From contig CAVPNX010000031.1 in the NCBI GenBank assembly GCA_963706885.1, positions 232,085-296,084 on the forward strand: DNA of 64,000 nt. Direction: 5' to 3'. A program made the position numbers and the translations under genes. The stretch comes from Prado023 sp963706885. GTDB lineage: Bacteria > Actinomycetota > Actinomycetes > S36-B12 > CAIYMF01. Below are positions 16,354 through 25,547 of this stretch, piece by piece. Below the pieces are notes generated by a model. It ran no database searches. It had not been told where the DNA came from and saw nothing but the letters and a program-made list of their open reading frames with translations. Each line of letters starts with the position of its first letter. Position 1 is the first letter of the stretch.

Positions 16354-17259
16354 TCAGCCGGTGCCCCGGATGGCGTCCATCGCCCGCAGGGTGGCCCGCA
16401 CCCGGGCGACCTCGTGGGTCCGGTAGACGTTGACCCGGCCGAGGGCGGCCAGCACCGCGAACATGCCCTCGGCGGTCCGGAACTCCTCCTCGAACAGGTC
16501 GAAGGCGTGCGGGAGCGCCTGGCAGATCGGCACGCCCAGCACACGCAGCCGGAAGGAGTTGAGCAGGACCTGCGCCTGGTGCCTGGCTCGCACGGTGGGA
16601 TCGGTCAGGTTGCTGTAGTAGAAGCCCAGCCCGGGATCGATGATGAGGTTCTCCACCCCGTGCGACCGCGCGTGCGCGATCCGTTCGCCGAAGTAGTCCA
16701 CCAGGCCGGGGATGGGGTCGACCCCGAGTGTCACGTCGGTGACCTCCCGGACGTTGGCACCGGCCACGAAGCACATGACGACGGCAGCATCGTGGGCGGC
16801 GGCCAGGGCGTAGATCTCCTCGAGGTCGGTCGCCCCGGTGAGGTTGACCACGGCCGCCCCCGCTGCGAGGCAGTCGGCCACGACACGCGGGCTGTACGCC
16901 TCCACTGACGTCGGCACGCCGAGGGCGGTGAGGGCCTCGATGACCGGGACGAGCGCCGCGGCCTGGTCGGCCTCCCCGACCCGGGCGGCGCGCAGGGTGC
17001 TGGACTCAGCACCGAGGTCCACCACGCCCGCACCCTGCGCGTGCATCACCCGTGCCCGACGGATGGCGGAGTCCGCGGACACGGCGACGCTGTCGCGGTA
17101 GGTCGAGTCCCGCGACAGGTTGACCACGCCCATGATCAGCGGATCGGCGTCGAGGTCGCAGAGCACACCCGCAAGCCGCACGGGGGCCACGGGGTGGGCC
17201 AACGCCCCGGCGTGCTCGGCAGCCAGGCTGGCCAGGGACGTGAGGTCCATGAGGCTCAC
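16354..17259 (-). CDS. Dihydropteroate synthase-like (pterin-binding) protein
   Basis: A 301-residue TIM-barrel protein of the pterin-binding family. It keeps the order of DHPS landmarks, but with changes: the first loop is IMGVVNLSRDST instead of IMGIVNVTPDSFS, the middle has VVDLGAES, the pterin-lysine region reads IIDPGLGFYYSN, and the C-terminal phosphate site is VNVYRTHEVARVR. The altered first loop, where p-aminobenzoate and sulfonamides bind, suggests a DHPS paralogue or a related pterin enzyme rather than the housekeeping FolP. The GTG at 17259 overlaps the stop of the upstream RibD-like gene (GTGA), so they are translationally coupled; ATG 17250 is an alternative. Confidence 0.75.
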   Translation of the reverse strand: MSLMDLTSLASLAAEHAGALAHPVAPVRLAGVLCDLDADPLIMGVVNLSRDSTYRDSVAVSADSAIRRARVMHAQGAGVVDLGAESSTLRAARVGEADQAAALVPVIEALTALGVPTSVEAYSPRVVADCLAAGAAVVNLTGATDLEEIYALAAAHDAAVVMCFVAGANVREVTDVTLGVDPIPGLVDYFGERIAHARSHGVENLIIDPGLGFYYSNLTDPTVRARHQAQVLLNSFRLRVLGVPICQALPHAFDLFEEEFRTAEGMFAVLAALGRVNVYRTHEVARVRATLRAMDAIRGTG

Positions 17260-17972
17260 GCCCCGCGCAGGTATCGGGCGAACAGGAAGCCGTCGTCCTC
17301 GAGCAGCTGGTGCAGCCGGAACCCGGTGAGGACGGCGGGACCCGATCGGGCCGGGCGCGGGGACGCCGCAATGAGGGGGGCCACGGTCAGGTCCACCTCG
17401 TCGAGTGCCCCAGCACGCACCATCTGGCTCAGGAGCGCGTCGCCCCCCTCGCACGTCACCCGGGTCAGGCCGAGCCCCGCCAGGGCATCCAGCGCAGCCG
17501 CCGGCTCGACATGCTCCTCCCCCACCACGACGACCTCGCACCAGCGGGCTGCCGCGGCGCGGTCCGCGGGGTCGCTGCGCTCGACGGTGAGCAGGATCGG
17601 GCGGTTGTCCGACGCGATGAACGCCGCGTCGTCCCAGTCGAAGCGGCACGTCGCCGACACGATCGCCAGCGTGGGGGCGGGGGCCTGTCCTGCTTCGGCG
17701 CGCTGCCCGATCGCCCCGGGTCGGGCACGCACGGCGCTGTAGCGCTCCGCACGCACCGTCCCCGCCCCGACCAGGTAGGCGTCGGCGTTTCGGCGGATGG
17801 CGGCCAGGACCGCGCGATCCGTCGGTGAGGAGAGGGATCCGGACACGCCATCGGGCCCTGCGATGCTCCCGTCGAGTCCCATCACCATGCAGGCGCGAAC
17901 CCAGCGGGACGCGGGCCAGTCGTACGCATCGGCGAGGTCATCAGAACCTGTCCCGGGCACCAGCCAGCGCAT
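17256..17972 (-). CDS. RibD C-terminal/pyrimidine reductase family protein
   Basis: A 238-residue NADPH-dependent reductase of the RibD C-terminal/DHFR-like fold: SRWVRACMVMGLDGSIAG, LVGAGTVRAERY and CEGGDALLSQ are the family signatures. True RibD reduces the ribosylamino-pyrimidine of riboflavin synthesis; actinobacterial stand-alone members like this are of unproven function, some being linked to folate-type or F420-type cofactors. The ATG at 17972 is 7 nt behind TATCGT. It forms a two-gene operon with the DHPS-like gene through a 4-bp overlap, so both proteins probably work on related pteridine or pyrimidine intermediates. Confidence 0.85.
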   Translation of the reverse strand: MRWLVPGTGSDDLADAYDWPASRWVRACMVMGLDGSIAGPDGVSGSLSSPTDRAVLAAIRRNADAYLVGAGTVRAERYSAVRARPGAIGQRAEAGQAPAPTLAIVSATCRFDWDDAAFIASDNRPILLTVERSDPADRAAAARWCEVVVVGEEHVEPAAALDALAGLGLTRVTCEGGDALLSQMVRAGALDEVDLTVAPLIAASPRPARSGPAVLTGFRLHQLLEDDGFLFARYLRGA

Positions 17973-17979
17973 GCGTCGG

Positions 17980-17985
17980 ACGATA
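17980..17985 (-). promoter_or_regulatory. -10 box for RibD-like/DHPS-like operon
   Basis: TATCGT on the minus strand ends 7 nt before the ATG at 17972, a leaderless arrangement. Confidence 0.5.
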
Positions 17986-18128
17986 ACAGCGCCTGCGCGG
18001 CCCCGCTGAGGTGGATCCGGGGGCCGGAACGGGCGCTGGGAGTATCGGCGCGCCTTCACCGCGCGCCGTGTCCTCCCAGCCACTATGGAGCCACCTGATC
18101 GACACCGGAGGTCGGAAAGGGGTGGTCC

Positions 18129-18548
18129 ATGGACACCATCGAGGACTTCGTCGTGGACATGGTGCTCGAGGTCGATTCGAGGGGTATCGGCGTCGAGGAC
18201 CTGGCCCGCAGGATCTGCCTGCCCGGCATGGAGATCCTGCGCGCCTCCGCGCACGGGATCATCTGGCTGACGGCCCTCGTCACGGCCGAGGGTGAGTCGG
18301 CGGCGATCCGCTCCGTTCGCGACAGTGTCCTGGCGCAGTTGCCGGACCGGCCGCGGATGTCCGTGACGTCGGTGGTCACCAGTGCGCCGCTGGGTGACCT
18401 GTACGCCCGCCTGGACGCGGTGCTGACCGACGACGAGCTGGGGGCGATCGACGTCCGGGACCTCGTGGAACGGGTGATGTGGGACCAGCCCACCGCCGAC
18501 GTGCGCGATGTGGACCTCCGGCCAGCACGCGTGCGCAGCTCCGCATAG
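18129..18548 (+). CDS. Hypothetical 139-residue protein
   Basis: I do not recognise this protein. It begins MDTIEDFVVDMVLEVDSRG, is soluble and moderately acidic, and is mostly predicted alpha/beta with no signal, membrane segment or metal motif. A purine-rich GGAAAGGGG lies 6 nt before the ATG, a clear ribosome-binding site, and codon use is GC3-rich like real genes. It sits alone between the RibD-like operon (divergent, 156 bp away) and a secreted SGNH protein, followed by a GC-rich hairpin. The 156-bp upstream gap shows no other gene. Confidence 0.6.
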   Translation: MDTIEDFVVDMVLEVDSRGIGVEDLARRICLPGMEILRASAHGIIWLTALVTAEGESAAIRSVRDSVLAQLPDRPRMSVTSVVTSAPLGDLYARLDAVLTDDELGAIDVRDLVERVMWDQPTADVRDVDLRPARVRSSA

Positions 18549-18553
18549 GACCC

Positions 18554-18575
18554 CCGCCGCACGGAAGGGCGGCGG
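18554..18575 (+). terminator. Terminator-like hairpin
   Basis: CCGCCGC ... GCGGCGG, 7-bp perfect GC arms with an 8-nt loop, begins 5 nt after the stop of the 18129-18548 gene. It lacks a U-tract. Confidence 0.4.
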
Positions 18576-18640
18576 ATAGTAGCCCAGGCGTGGGTGATCC
18601 TTGGGGATCCCGTCGTCTTTACTCGGCGTGTCGCGCGTGG

Positions 18641-18646
18641 CAGACT
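18641..18646 (+). promoter_or_regulatory. -10-like box for SGNH gene
   Basis: CAGACT ends 7 nt before the GTG at 18654. It is weaker than TANNNT boxes but has the conserved A2 and T6 and the same spacing; the identical hexamer precedes the DinB gene and the lipoprotein gene at 54897. Confidence 0.35.
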
Positions 18647-18653
18647 GCGCAGC

Positions 18654-19352
18654 GTGACCAGCCGTCAACGCAGCGTGCGCCTTGGGGTGCTGGTCACGGG
18701 TATGGTCCTGGCGGGCACCGTGTTGCTGCCGGGTCACGCGATCGCCGACGATGCCGGCACCGCGCCGGTGGTTCCGGAGTCCTCGCCCGCCGTCACGGTC
18801 CCGGCCGACCAGAGCGTGGTCCAGCCGGAGGCCTCAGTCGAGCAGGTGGCCGCTGCGGGCAGCGCGCCCAAGGCCGCAGGTCCTCGTGGTGGACTGCTTG
18901 TCGGGGATTCGCTGATGGTGAGTGTGACCCCGTGGATGCGCGCCCAGGGATTCCGCGTCCATGCCAAGGTGGGTCGGCAGTTCAGCACAGCACCGGGGAT
19001 CGTGCGCAGCTTCGGCTCGAAGCTGCCCCGAAATGTGGTGGTCGAGTTGGGCACGAACGGCACGGTCTCGCTGTCCGCCTGCCGGTCGGTGGTCAACACG
19101 GCCGGGAAGAACCGGCGGGTGTTCCTCGTCACGGCTCGGGTCCCCCGCAGCTGGGAGGAAGGCAACGTCCGCACCCTCAAGGCCTGCGACGCCAGTTTCG
19201 CGGCGAAGCGAGTGCGGATCATCGACTGGTACGAGCACAGCGCCGGTCACCCCGAATGGTTCGGCGGCGACCGGGTCCACCTCTCAGGTTCGGGGCGTGA
19301 GGCGTTCCAACGGTTGATCTCCTCGGCCGTGGCCAAGCACGGCCTGCGCTGA
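18654..19352 (+). CDS. Secreted SGNH-hydrolase-like protein
   Basis: A 232-residue exported protein: a signal peptide (LGVLVTGMVLAGTVLLPG, cleavage near HAIADD), a Pro/Val/Ala-rich linker to about residue 78, then an SGNH-like domain. Block I is LLVGDSLM (nucleophile S86), block III VVELGTNG (N135) and block V DRVHLSGSG (D206, H209), so the Ser-Asp-His triad and oxyanion Asn are present. Block II glycine is less obvious. Such stand-alone domains resemble the SGNH domains of OafA/PatB-type acyltransferases and may remove or transfer acyl groups at the cell wall. No partner acyltransferase is nearby. Confidence 0.75.
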   Translation: MTSRQRSVRLGVLVTGMVLAGTVLLPGHAIADDAGTAPVVPESSPAVTVPADQSVVQPEASVEQVAAAGSAPKAAGPRGGLLVGDSLMVSVTPWMRAQGFRVHAKVGRQFSTAPGIVRSFGSKLPRNVVVELGTNGTVSLSACRSVVNTAGKNRRVFLVTARVPRSWEEGNVRTLKACDASFAAKRVRIIDWYEHSAGHPEWFGGDRVHLSGSGREAFQRLISSAVAKHGLR

Positions 19353-19367
19353 GGCGCAGCCTGGGCG

Positions 19368-19817
19368 CTACTCCCCGCCCAGATCCCGCTCGTAGGCGTC
19401 GAGCAGCACCTCGGTGGTCCGCTCCTGGTACCTGCGTGCGCGGGTCAGCAGTGATCTGATGGCCTGCCGGGCCGCGTCCACGGCTGAGGGATCCCCGGCG
19501 TCCCGGGCAACCTGCAGGCGCACGGCGGTGACCGCGTCGTAGAGCCCGTCACGCTCGGCGGACAGGCGCAACCACCGACCCATCAGGTGCGGGGCGTCGT
19601 CGCGGATCTGCTCGGTGAACCCCTCGGCGTCCACGAGGTCCCCGGGCTCCGTGCGTACGGCGGCGGCGAGGTCGTCGAGCTGACGGGCGAGCTCCACCCA
19701 CCAGGAGGCCAGCCCCGGATGCTCCTCGAGCAGGTGCGTGAGCCGGGTCTGGACGCTCGAGAAGGTGATGACGCGCAGCAGGGTGGTGTCCAACGACTCC
19801 GGGGTGATGGCGGTCAT
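19368..19817 (-). CDS. Hypothetical helical protein
   Basis: A 149-residue soluble protein I cannot assign. It is almost entirely alpha-helical, rich in Arg, Asp and Ala (SLLTRARRYQERTTEVLLDAYERDLGGE at its end, split by no glycine turns), and lacks membrane segments or motifs. The ATG at 19817 follows AAGGAG at good spacing, which settles the start over the longer frame to 19886. It is convergent with the SGNH gene. The 133 bp between it and ackA contain no recognisable feature. Confidence 0.55.
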   Translation of the reverse strand: MTAITPESLDTTLLRVITFSSVQTRLTHLLEEHPGLASWWVELARQLDDLAAAVRTEPGDLVDAEGFTEQIRDDAPHLMGRWLRLSAERDGLYDAVTAVRLQVARDAGDPSAVDAARQAIRSLLTRARRYQERTTEVLLDAYERDLGGE

Positions 19818-19950
19818 GTGGGCTCCTTCCAGGTGGCCCCAGCGTGACGCGCGCAGTGGTGTGCGTCCATGGAAGACACCTCCCACTTGTGTCGCAATCA
19901 GGTCACGGCCGCGCCGCAGGGCACCGTCAGCTCACGACCGTCGCGACCGG

Positions 19951-21171
19951 TCACCGTCCGGCCACAGCCGACGCCGTCTGCCTGGCGATCTCGAGCTCCT
20001 CGTTGGTCGGCACGACCAGGACGCGGATCGGGGCACCCCGGAACGACAGGTCGACCGGCACGGCGCTGCCCCGCACCGTGGCGTTGCGCTCGGTGTCGAT
20101 GGCCACCCCGATCATCTCCAGGCCGGCGATCACCCGTCGGCGGATCTCGGGGTCGTTCTCCCCGACCCCGGCCGTGAAGACGATCGCGTCCGCGCGCCCG
20201 ATGACGGCGAGGTAGGCGCCCAGGTACTTGCGGATGCGGTGGACGTAGACGGCTAGGGCCAGCTCCGCATCCGCGTCGCCCTGAGCGGCCAGGCGATGCA
20301 CCTCGCGCAGGTCGTTCTGGCCGCACAGCCCGATCAGGCCGCTGCGCTTGTTGAGCATGGTGTCGACCTCGGCGGCCGACATGCCCGCGGTCGACATGAG
20401 GTGGAACGCCAGGGCCGGGTCGACGTCCCCGGACCGGGTGCCCATGACCAGGCCCTCCAGCGGCGTGAGGCCCATCGATGTCTCCACGCTGCGTCCACCG
20501 CGCACGGCGCAGGCCGACGCCCCGTTGCCCAGGTGCAGGGTGACCAGGTCGACCGCGTCCACGGGCTTGCCCAGGGTCTCCGCGGCCTTGGCGGTCACGT
20601 ACTTGTGGGAGGTGCCGTGGAAGCCGTACCGCCGGATCCGGTGCGCCCGGGCCACCGACTGGTCGATGGCGTAGGTGTAGGCCGCCGCGGGGATCGTCGA
20701 GTGGAAGGCGGTGTCGAAGACCGCGACGTGCGGGACGTCGGGGAACTCGGCCATCGCGGACTCGAGCCCGGCAACGGTCGCCGGGTTGTGCAGCGGCGCC
20801 AGCGGGATCAACTCGCGGATGACCTCGATGACCTCGGTGGTCACCACGGTGGGCTCGCTGAACTGGTCGGCCCCCTGCACCGCCCGGTGGCCCACCCCGG
20901 CGAGCTCGCCCACCTCGGACACCTCGCCCGTGCGGGCGAACTCAGCGGTGACGGCGTGGAACGCCGCGCCGTGGTTGGCGATGGTGGCCACCGACGTCGA
21001 CTCCACCAGCTCGGAGTCCGCACCGCCGCGGATGCGGGTCCGATGCGTCACCGTGGACTGCTCCTCGCCGATGCGCTCGACCAGGCCGGAGGCCCACACG
21101 ACCTCGGACACGGTGTCCACGAGCTGGTACTTCAGCGACGACGAGCCCGCGTTGACGACCAGGACGATCAT
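19951..21171 (-). CDS. ackA: Acetate kinase
   Basis: A 406-residue acetate kinase, intact. It opens with the phosphate-binding VLVVNAGSSSLKY, carries GFHGTSHKYV with the catalytic region, SMGLTPLEGLVMGTRSGD, and ends with GVGENDPEIR, all diagnostic of the ASKHA-fold AckA. It converts acetyl phosphate and ADP to acetate and ATP, or the reverse. The ATG at 21171 overlaps the pta stop by four bases (ATGA), so the pair is translationally coupled. The pathway step upstream, acetyl-CoA formation without oxygen, can be supplied by the nifJ gene at 43.8-47.4 kb. Confidence 0.97.
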   Translation of the reverse strand: MIVLVVNAGSSSLKYQLVDTVSEVVWASGLVERIGEEQSTVTHRTRIRGGADSELVESTSVATIANHGAAFHAVTAEFARTGEVSEVGELAGVGHRAVQGADQFSEPTVVTTEVIEVIRELIPLAPLHNPATVAGLESAMAEFPDVPHVAVFDTAFHSTIPAAAYTYAIDQSVARAHRIRRYGFHGTSHKYVTAKAAETLGKPVDAVDLVTLHLGNGASACAVRGGRSVETSMGLTPLEGLVMGTRSGDVDPALAFHLMSTAGMSAAEVDTMLNKRSGLIGLCGQNDLREVHRLAAQGDADAELALAVYVHRIRKYLGAYLAVIGRADAIVFTAGVGENDPEIRRRVIAGLEMIGVAIDTERNATVRGSAVPVDLSFRGAPIRVLVVPTNEELEIARQTASAVAGR

Positions 21172-23274
21172 TGCCCACCCTCCTGCGACGTGGCCGCGGC
21201 CACCTGTTGGGCCTGGACGGCGGTGATCACCACCGTGTTGATGATGTCCTCCACCAGCGCCCCGCGGGACAGGTCGTTGACCGGCAGGCGCAGGCCCTGC
21301 AGGACCGGTCCGATCGCCACCGCGTTGGCCGAGCGCTGCACGGCCTTGTACGTGTTGTTGCCGGTGTTGAGGTCGGGGAAGATGAACACGGTCGCGCGGC
21401 CGGCGACCTCGGAGCCGGGGAGCTTGGACTTCGCCACGGAGGCGTCGACGGCGGCGTCGTACTGGATCGGGCCCTCGATGGCCAGGTCCGGTCGGCGCTC
21501 GCGGGCGAGCTCGGTGGCGGCACGCACCTTCTCGACGTCCTCGCCGGATCCGGATGCGCCGGTCGAGTAGCTGAGCATCGCAACGAGGGGATCGACCCCG
21601 AACGCCCGGGCGGTCTCTGCCGAGGAGATGGCGATGTCGGCCAGCTGGGCGGCGTCCGGGTCCGGGTTGATCGCGCAGTCCCCGTACACCAGCACCCGGT
21701 CCTCCAGCGCCATGAAGAACACGCTGGACACGATCGAGACCCCCGGTGAGGTCTTGATGATCTGCAGGGCCGGACGGACGGTGTGCGCGGTGGTGTGGGC
21801 GGCACCCGAGACCATGCCGTCGGCCAGGCCCTTCCAGACCATCATCGTGCCGAAGTAGGACACGTCGGCGACCTGGTCGTAGGCGGCGTCCAGGGCCAGG
21901 CCCTTCGACTCGGCGCAGCTCCACCAGGTCGGCGGCGAACTCCTCGCGCAGCCTGTCGGTCTCGGGGTCGATGATCCGTGCCGCTGCGATGTCCAGGCCC
22001 AGCTGGCGCGCGCGCTCGGTGAGGGCCTCGCGGCGACCCAGGATCGTGAGGTCGACGACGTTGCGCCGCAGGAGGCGGTCGGCGGCCTCGAGGATGCGGT
22101 CGTCGTCGCCCTCGGGCAGGACGATGTGCTTGCGGTCCGAGCGGGCGCGCTCGACGAGCTGGTGCTCGAACATCATCGGGGTCATGGTGGTGGAGCGGGT
22201 GACGTCGATCCGGGACTCCAGCTCGGCCTCGTCCACGTGCTCCTCGAACAGGCTCAGGGCGTCGGTGATCTTCCGGGTGTCGTCGGCGGCGATCTCTCCG
22301 TGCAGCCCGGACACGGCCGCGGCTGTGTCGTACGTGTCGAGGTTGGTGACCAGGATCGGCAGCGACGCCGCCTGCGTGATCCCCGCGGCGAAGCGCATGA
22401 CCGTGGGGTCGGGGTCCAGCCCGCCGGTCAGGATCACCCCGGACACCGCGGGGATCGCATCGGACTGCCGGGAGGAGTAGGCCGCCATGATGATGTCGGA
22501 GCGATCCCCCGGGGTGATCAGCAGCGTGCCCTCGGACAGGTGGTCCATCAGGCGGGGAACGCTCATGGCCGCCACCTTGATGTTCGGCACCGGCCGGGAG
22601 AGGTCGTCCTCGGAGCCCAGGAGCAGGGTCGCGCGCACGGCGCCGGCGACCTCCCGGATCGTCGGATGTGTCAGGGAGTCCAGCTCGGGCAGCATCCAGA
22701 CCGGCACCGAACACCCGGCCACGGCCTTGCCCATGGCCGACCAGTCGGCCTGCGGAACCCGGTTGACGAACGCCCCGACGGTCGGGACACCGCGCTCCCC
22801 CAGTCCCTCGATGGCTGCGGTCAGGGCGCCGTTGACCTGGGCGGGGGCGTGGTCGGCTGCGGTGAGCACGATCAGGGCGACGGCGCCGAGGTTCGAGGCG
22901 ATCTCGGCGTTCAGGGCGAACTCGAAGGCCTTGGAGGCGCCCAGGTAGTCCGTGCCCTCCACCAGGACGTAGTCGCACCGGTTGGCCAGTCGGCGGAAGC
23001 GCTCGATGATCCGGCTGACGAGGGCGGGGTCCACATGGTTGCCCCCGAACTCCCGCGTCTCGTCACCGGTGACCCCGAACGACTCGTCGTAGGACTGCTC
23101 GAGCCGGTAGCGGGTGCGGAACAGCTCGATGCGCTTGTCGGCCGCCCCTGCGCGGATGACCGGCCGGAAGTACCCCACACGGCTGACGGAGCGGGTCAGG
23201 GTCTCCATGAGCCCGAGGGCGGCCACGGACTTGCCGCTGGATGCTTCGACTGAGGTCAGGTAGAGGGCACGCAC
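21168..23274 (-). CDS. pta: Phosphate acetyltransferase, long form (frameshifted here)
   Basis: Long-type Pta of about 702 residues. The N-terminal P-loop-like domain starts VRALYLTSVEASSGKS, a DRTGG domain follows, and the C-terminal PTA_PTB catalytic domain spans from about FEHQLVERARSDRKHIVLPEGDDDR (split across 22080-22180) to the end. The frame breaks near 21912: the upstream frame reads FAADLVELR, the downstream frame SKGLALDAAYDQVADVSYFGTM. One extra base (21911-21914) explains it, since 2107 nt is 702 codons plus one. Both halves are well conserved, so a base-calling error is likely. GTG 23274 has CAGGAT 7 nt upstream. It forms acetyl phosphate from acetyl-CoA for AckA. Confidence 0.92.
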
Positions 23275-23330
23275 GGGCGCAATCCTGTCAGGCGCCACCC
23301 GCCGATGCCCGGCTGATGCCCGCGGCGCGG

Positions 23331-25479
23331 CTACCCGACGCCGTTGAGCTCGTTGACGACGCGGAACAGGTCCCCGCGGTCGTACCAGTTGACCGCGATC
23401 ATCGAGGGAACCCGCCCGCGCTCGATCTCGCACTCGTCGATGCGGGGCTTGAGGACGTCGTAGGCGTTGACCTCCTCGGCGCTGGAGATCAGCCGGTCGA
23501 AGTTGGCCAGCCAGTGGTTCACGGAGAAGAGCGGGCTGTCAGGTTCGCCCCGTTTCAGCGAGCACTCGAAGTCCGCCGCGGTCTTGACGCTGTACTCGGT
23601 GTCCTGCACGAGGTCGAAGCCCTGGTGCAGGTACGGGTACTGGTCCCCGCCGCCCTCGTTCTCCATGAGGACCAGAAGGCGCTTGTTGGCGTCGATCATC
23701 TCGCGCAGTGTGGGCCACTCGGCGCCGTCAGGATGGACGTAGGCCTTGTCCGCCAACCCCGCCTCCCGCAGCACCGCATCGGTGTCCGCCGGCGTCACCG
23801 TGTCCTGGATGAAGACGACCACGACCTCTCGTGGGTTGGCGTCCATCCACTCGTTGAGCCGCTTCATCACAGGGGCCATGGGCTCGGAGCCGATCTCGCA
23901 GACCGTGTGGCAGAAGTAGGGCTCGGGCGGGCCGACGGACTCCTTCCGGCGCACCCGGTCGATGGTGCGCCGGATCGAACCCACGACGGCATCGCCGTAG
24001 GTCGCCGTCAGCTCGGCCTCCGCGGCCTGCAGGGACTTCTCCGAGGTGATCGCACCGCCGCCCGGCCGCGGGCTCGCCGTACCACGTGTCCACCAGGAGC
24101 CCCCGGATCCCGTCGTCGAGGGACTCGACCATGTCCTTGGGGTTCTCGGCGAGGAACCACGTGCCGTCCGCGATCGACATCGAGTTGTGCGACGCCGGGA
24201 TCACGACCTGGTCGAAGGGCACGTCGCACAGGGCGTCGTAGCCGTTGCACGCCGTGGTGCTCACCGACGAGGCGGTCTCGATGCCGTCGTCCTGCGGGAG
24301 GTTCCCGGGGAGGATCAGCGCCACGAGCACCAGGAGGCCGACGCCCGCGGCGGCCACGGGGATCAGCCAGCGGACCGGCGAGCGGCGCTGGTCGGGGACC
24401 TCGCCGGTGGCTGCCAGCGCAGCCGCACGTGCCTGCTCGTCCTGGGCCCGCGACCGCTCGGCGATGACGTCGAGCTCGGTGACCCCGTAGAACAGCACCA
24501 CCAGGCCGGCTGCGACAGCGACCAGCTGGGCGCTGAACGTCGGGAAGAGCACGATCAGCAGGCCGAGGGCGATGATGGCCAGCGACCGGGCCACCGCCCA
24601 TCCCGTGGCCTGGGGCCGGCGGGTCACGTACCCGACGGCGTTGCGCGCATGGTCGCTGATGTCCACCTGCGGGAGCAGCGCCCCGGCCGAGGCGACGATC
24701 AACCCCCCGACGACGCCCATGGCGATGAACCGCAGGGACAGCGGCTGGCTGAACACCGCCAGCGTGGCACTGATCGCGGCCCCCGTCAGGGTGGAGTCGT
24801 CCATGAGCAGGGCCGCGAGGTTCAGCCCCAGGACGACCAGGCCGAGGAAGCCCGCGACCACCAGCAGCATCCACCCGAACCGGACCAGGGCCAAGCGCCG
24901 CCGTGGTGCGAAGAAGATGCCGAGGGCCACCAGGACCAGGGACACCAGCGGGATGACCCACGCCAGCGTCGAGATGGCCTGGATCACCGGGATGATCTGG
25001 CTGGCGATGCCCTCCTGGCCGCCGATCTCGGCCAGGGTCAGGTTCAGGTCCGGCGGGATGACCTCGGCCGCCTCGGGCACGAACTGCTCCAGGGCGGTCG
25101 TCGCCGTGGCGCCCAGGTCGGCGAGCTTCAGGACGGCCGAGTCGCTGCCCTCCTCGGTCAGCGCATCGTGGAACGACCTGATCGCCGGGGTGAACACGCC
25201 GTCGAGCAGCGGGCTGCCCACGACCGCCGCAGCCCCGGCGGCGATGGCCGGCTCCACGGCGATGAGGTCCGGCTTCGCGTCGAGGGCGGCAACCGCGACG
25301 GCCTCCCCGATCTCGGACTTGACCGCCTCGTCCTGGCGGACCTCGTTGACCAGGGAGGCGAAGTTCTCGCCGTTCACGACGGCGGCGTTCAACCACCCCA
25401 CGATGCCGGTGAGGAACAACCCGATGGCACCGAGCGTGAGCAGCACCGTGGACCAGGTCCTGCTGCGAGGTGTCGCCAT
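23331..25479 (-). CDS. Multi-pass membrane protein with PI-PLC-like domain (frameshifted here)
   Basis: About 715 residues in two parts. The N-terminal 400 residues are membrane-embedded: an anchor helix (TVLLTLGAIGLFLTGIVGW), an extracytoplasmic-looking segment, then helices including an HdeD-like pair. The C-terminal part is a PI-PLC X-like phosphodiesterase domain: VVIPASHNSMS gives the first catalytic His, GIRGLLVDTW the metal-side residues, CHTVCEIGS the second His, and VVVVFIQD a core strand. The frame breaks in GEPAAG near 24057-24065; removing one base restores AITSEKSLQ and a single frame (2149 nt = 716 codons plus one). GGAGG precedes ATG 25479, and a CATAAT box lies about 20 nt further up. 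Substrate unknown. Confidence 0.78.
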
Positions 25480-25547
25480 GTCCGCCTCCCGGGGGTGTCA
25501 GTGGCGGCCATTATGGCCCCCGAGCCGGCAGGCGGCCCCGTCGCCAC

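Noticed and set aside
19951..23433. A single 1160-codon frame that looks like a Pta-AckA fusion
   Set aside because: The frame happens to join the 5' part of pta to ackA because of the +1 error near 21912; the real pta C-terminus lies in another frame and ends in ATGA overlapping ackA.
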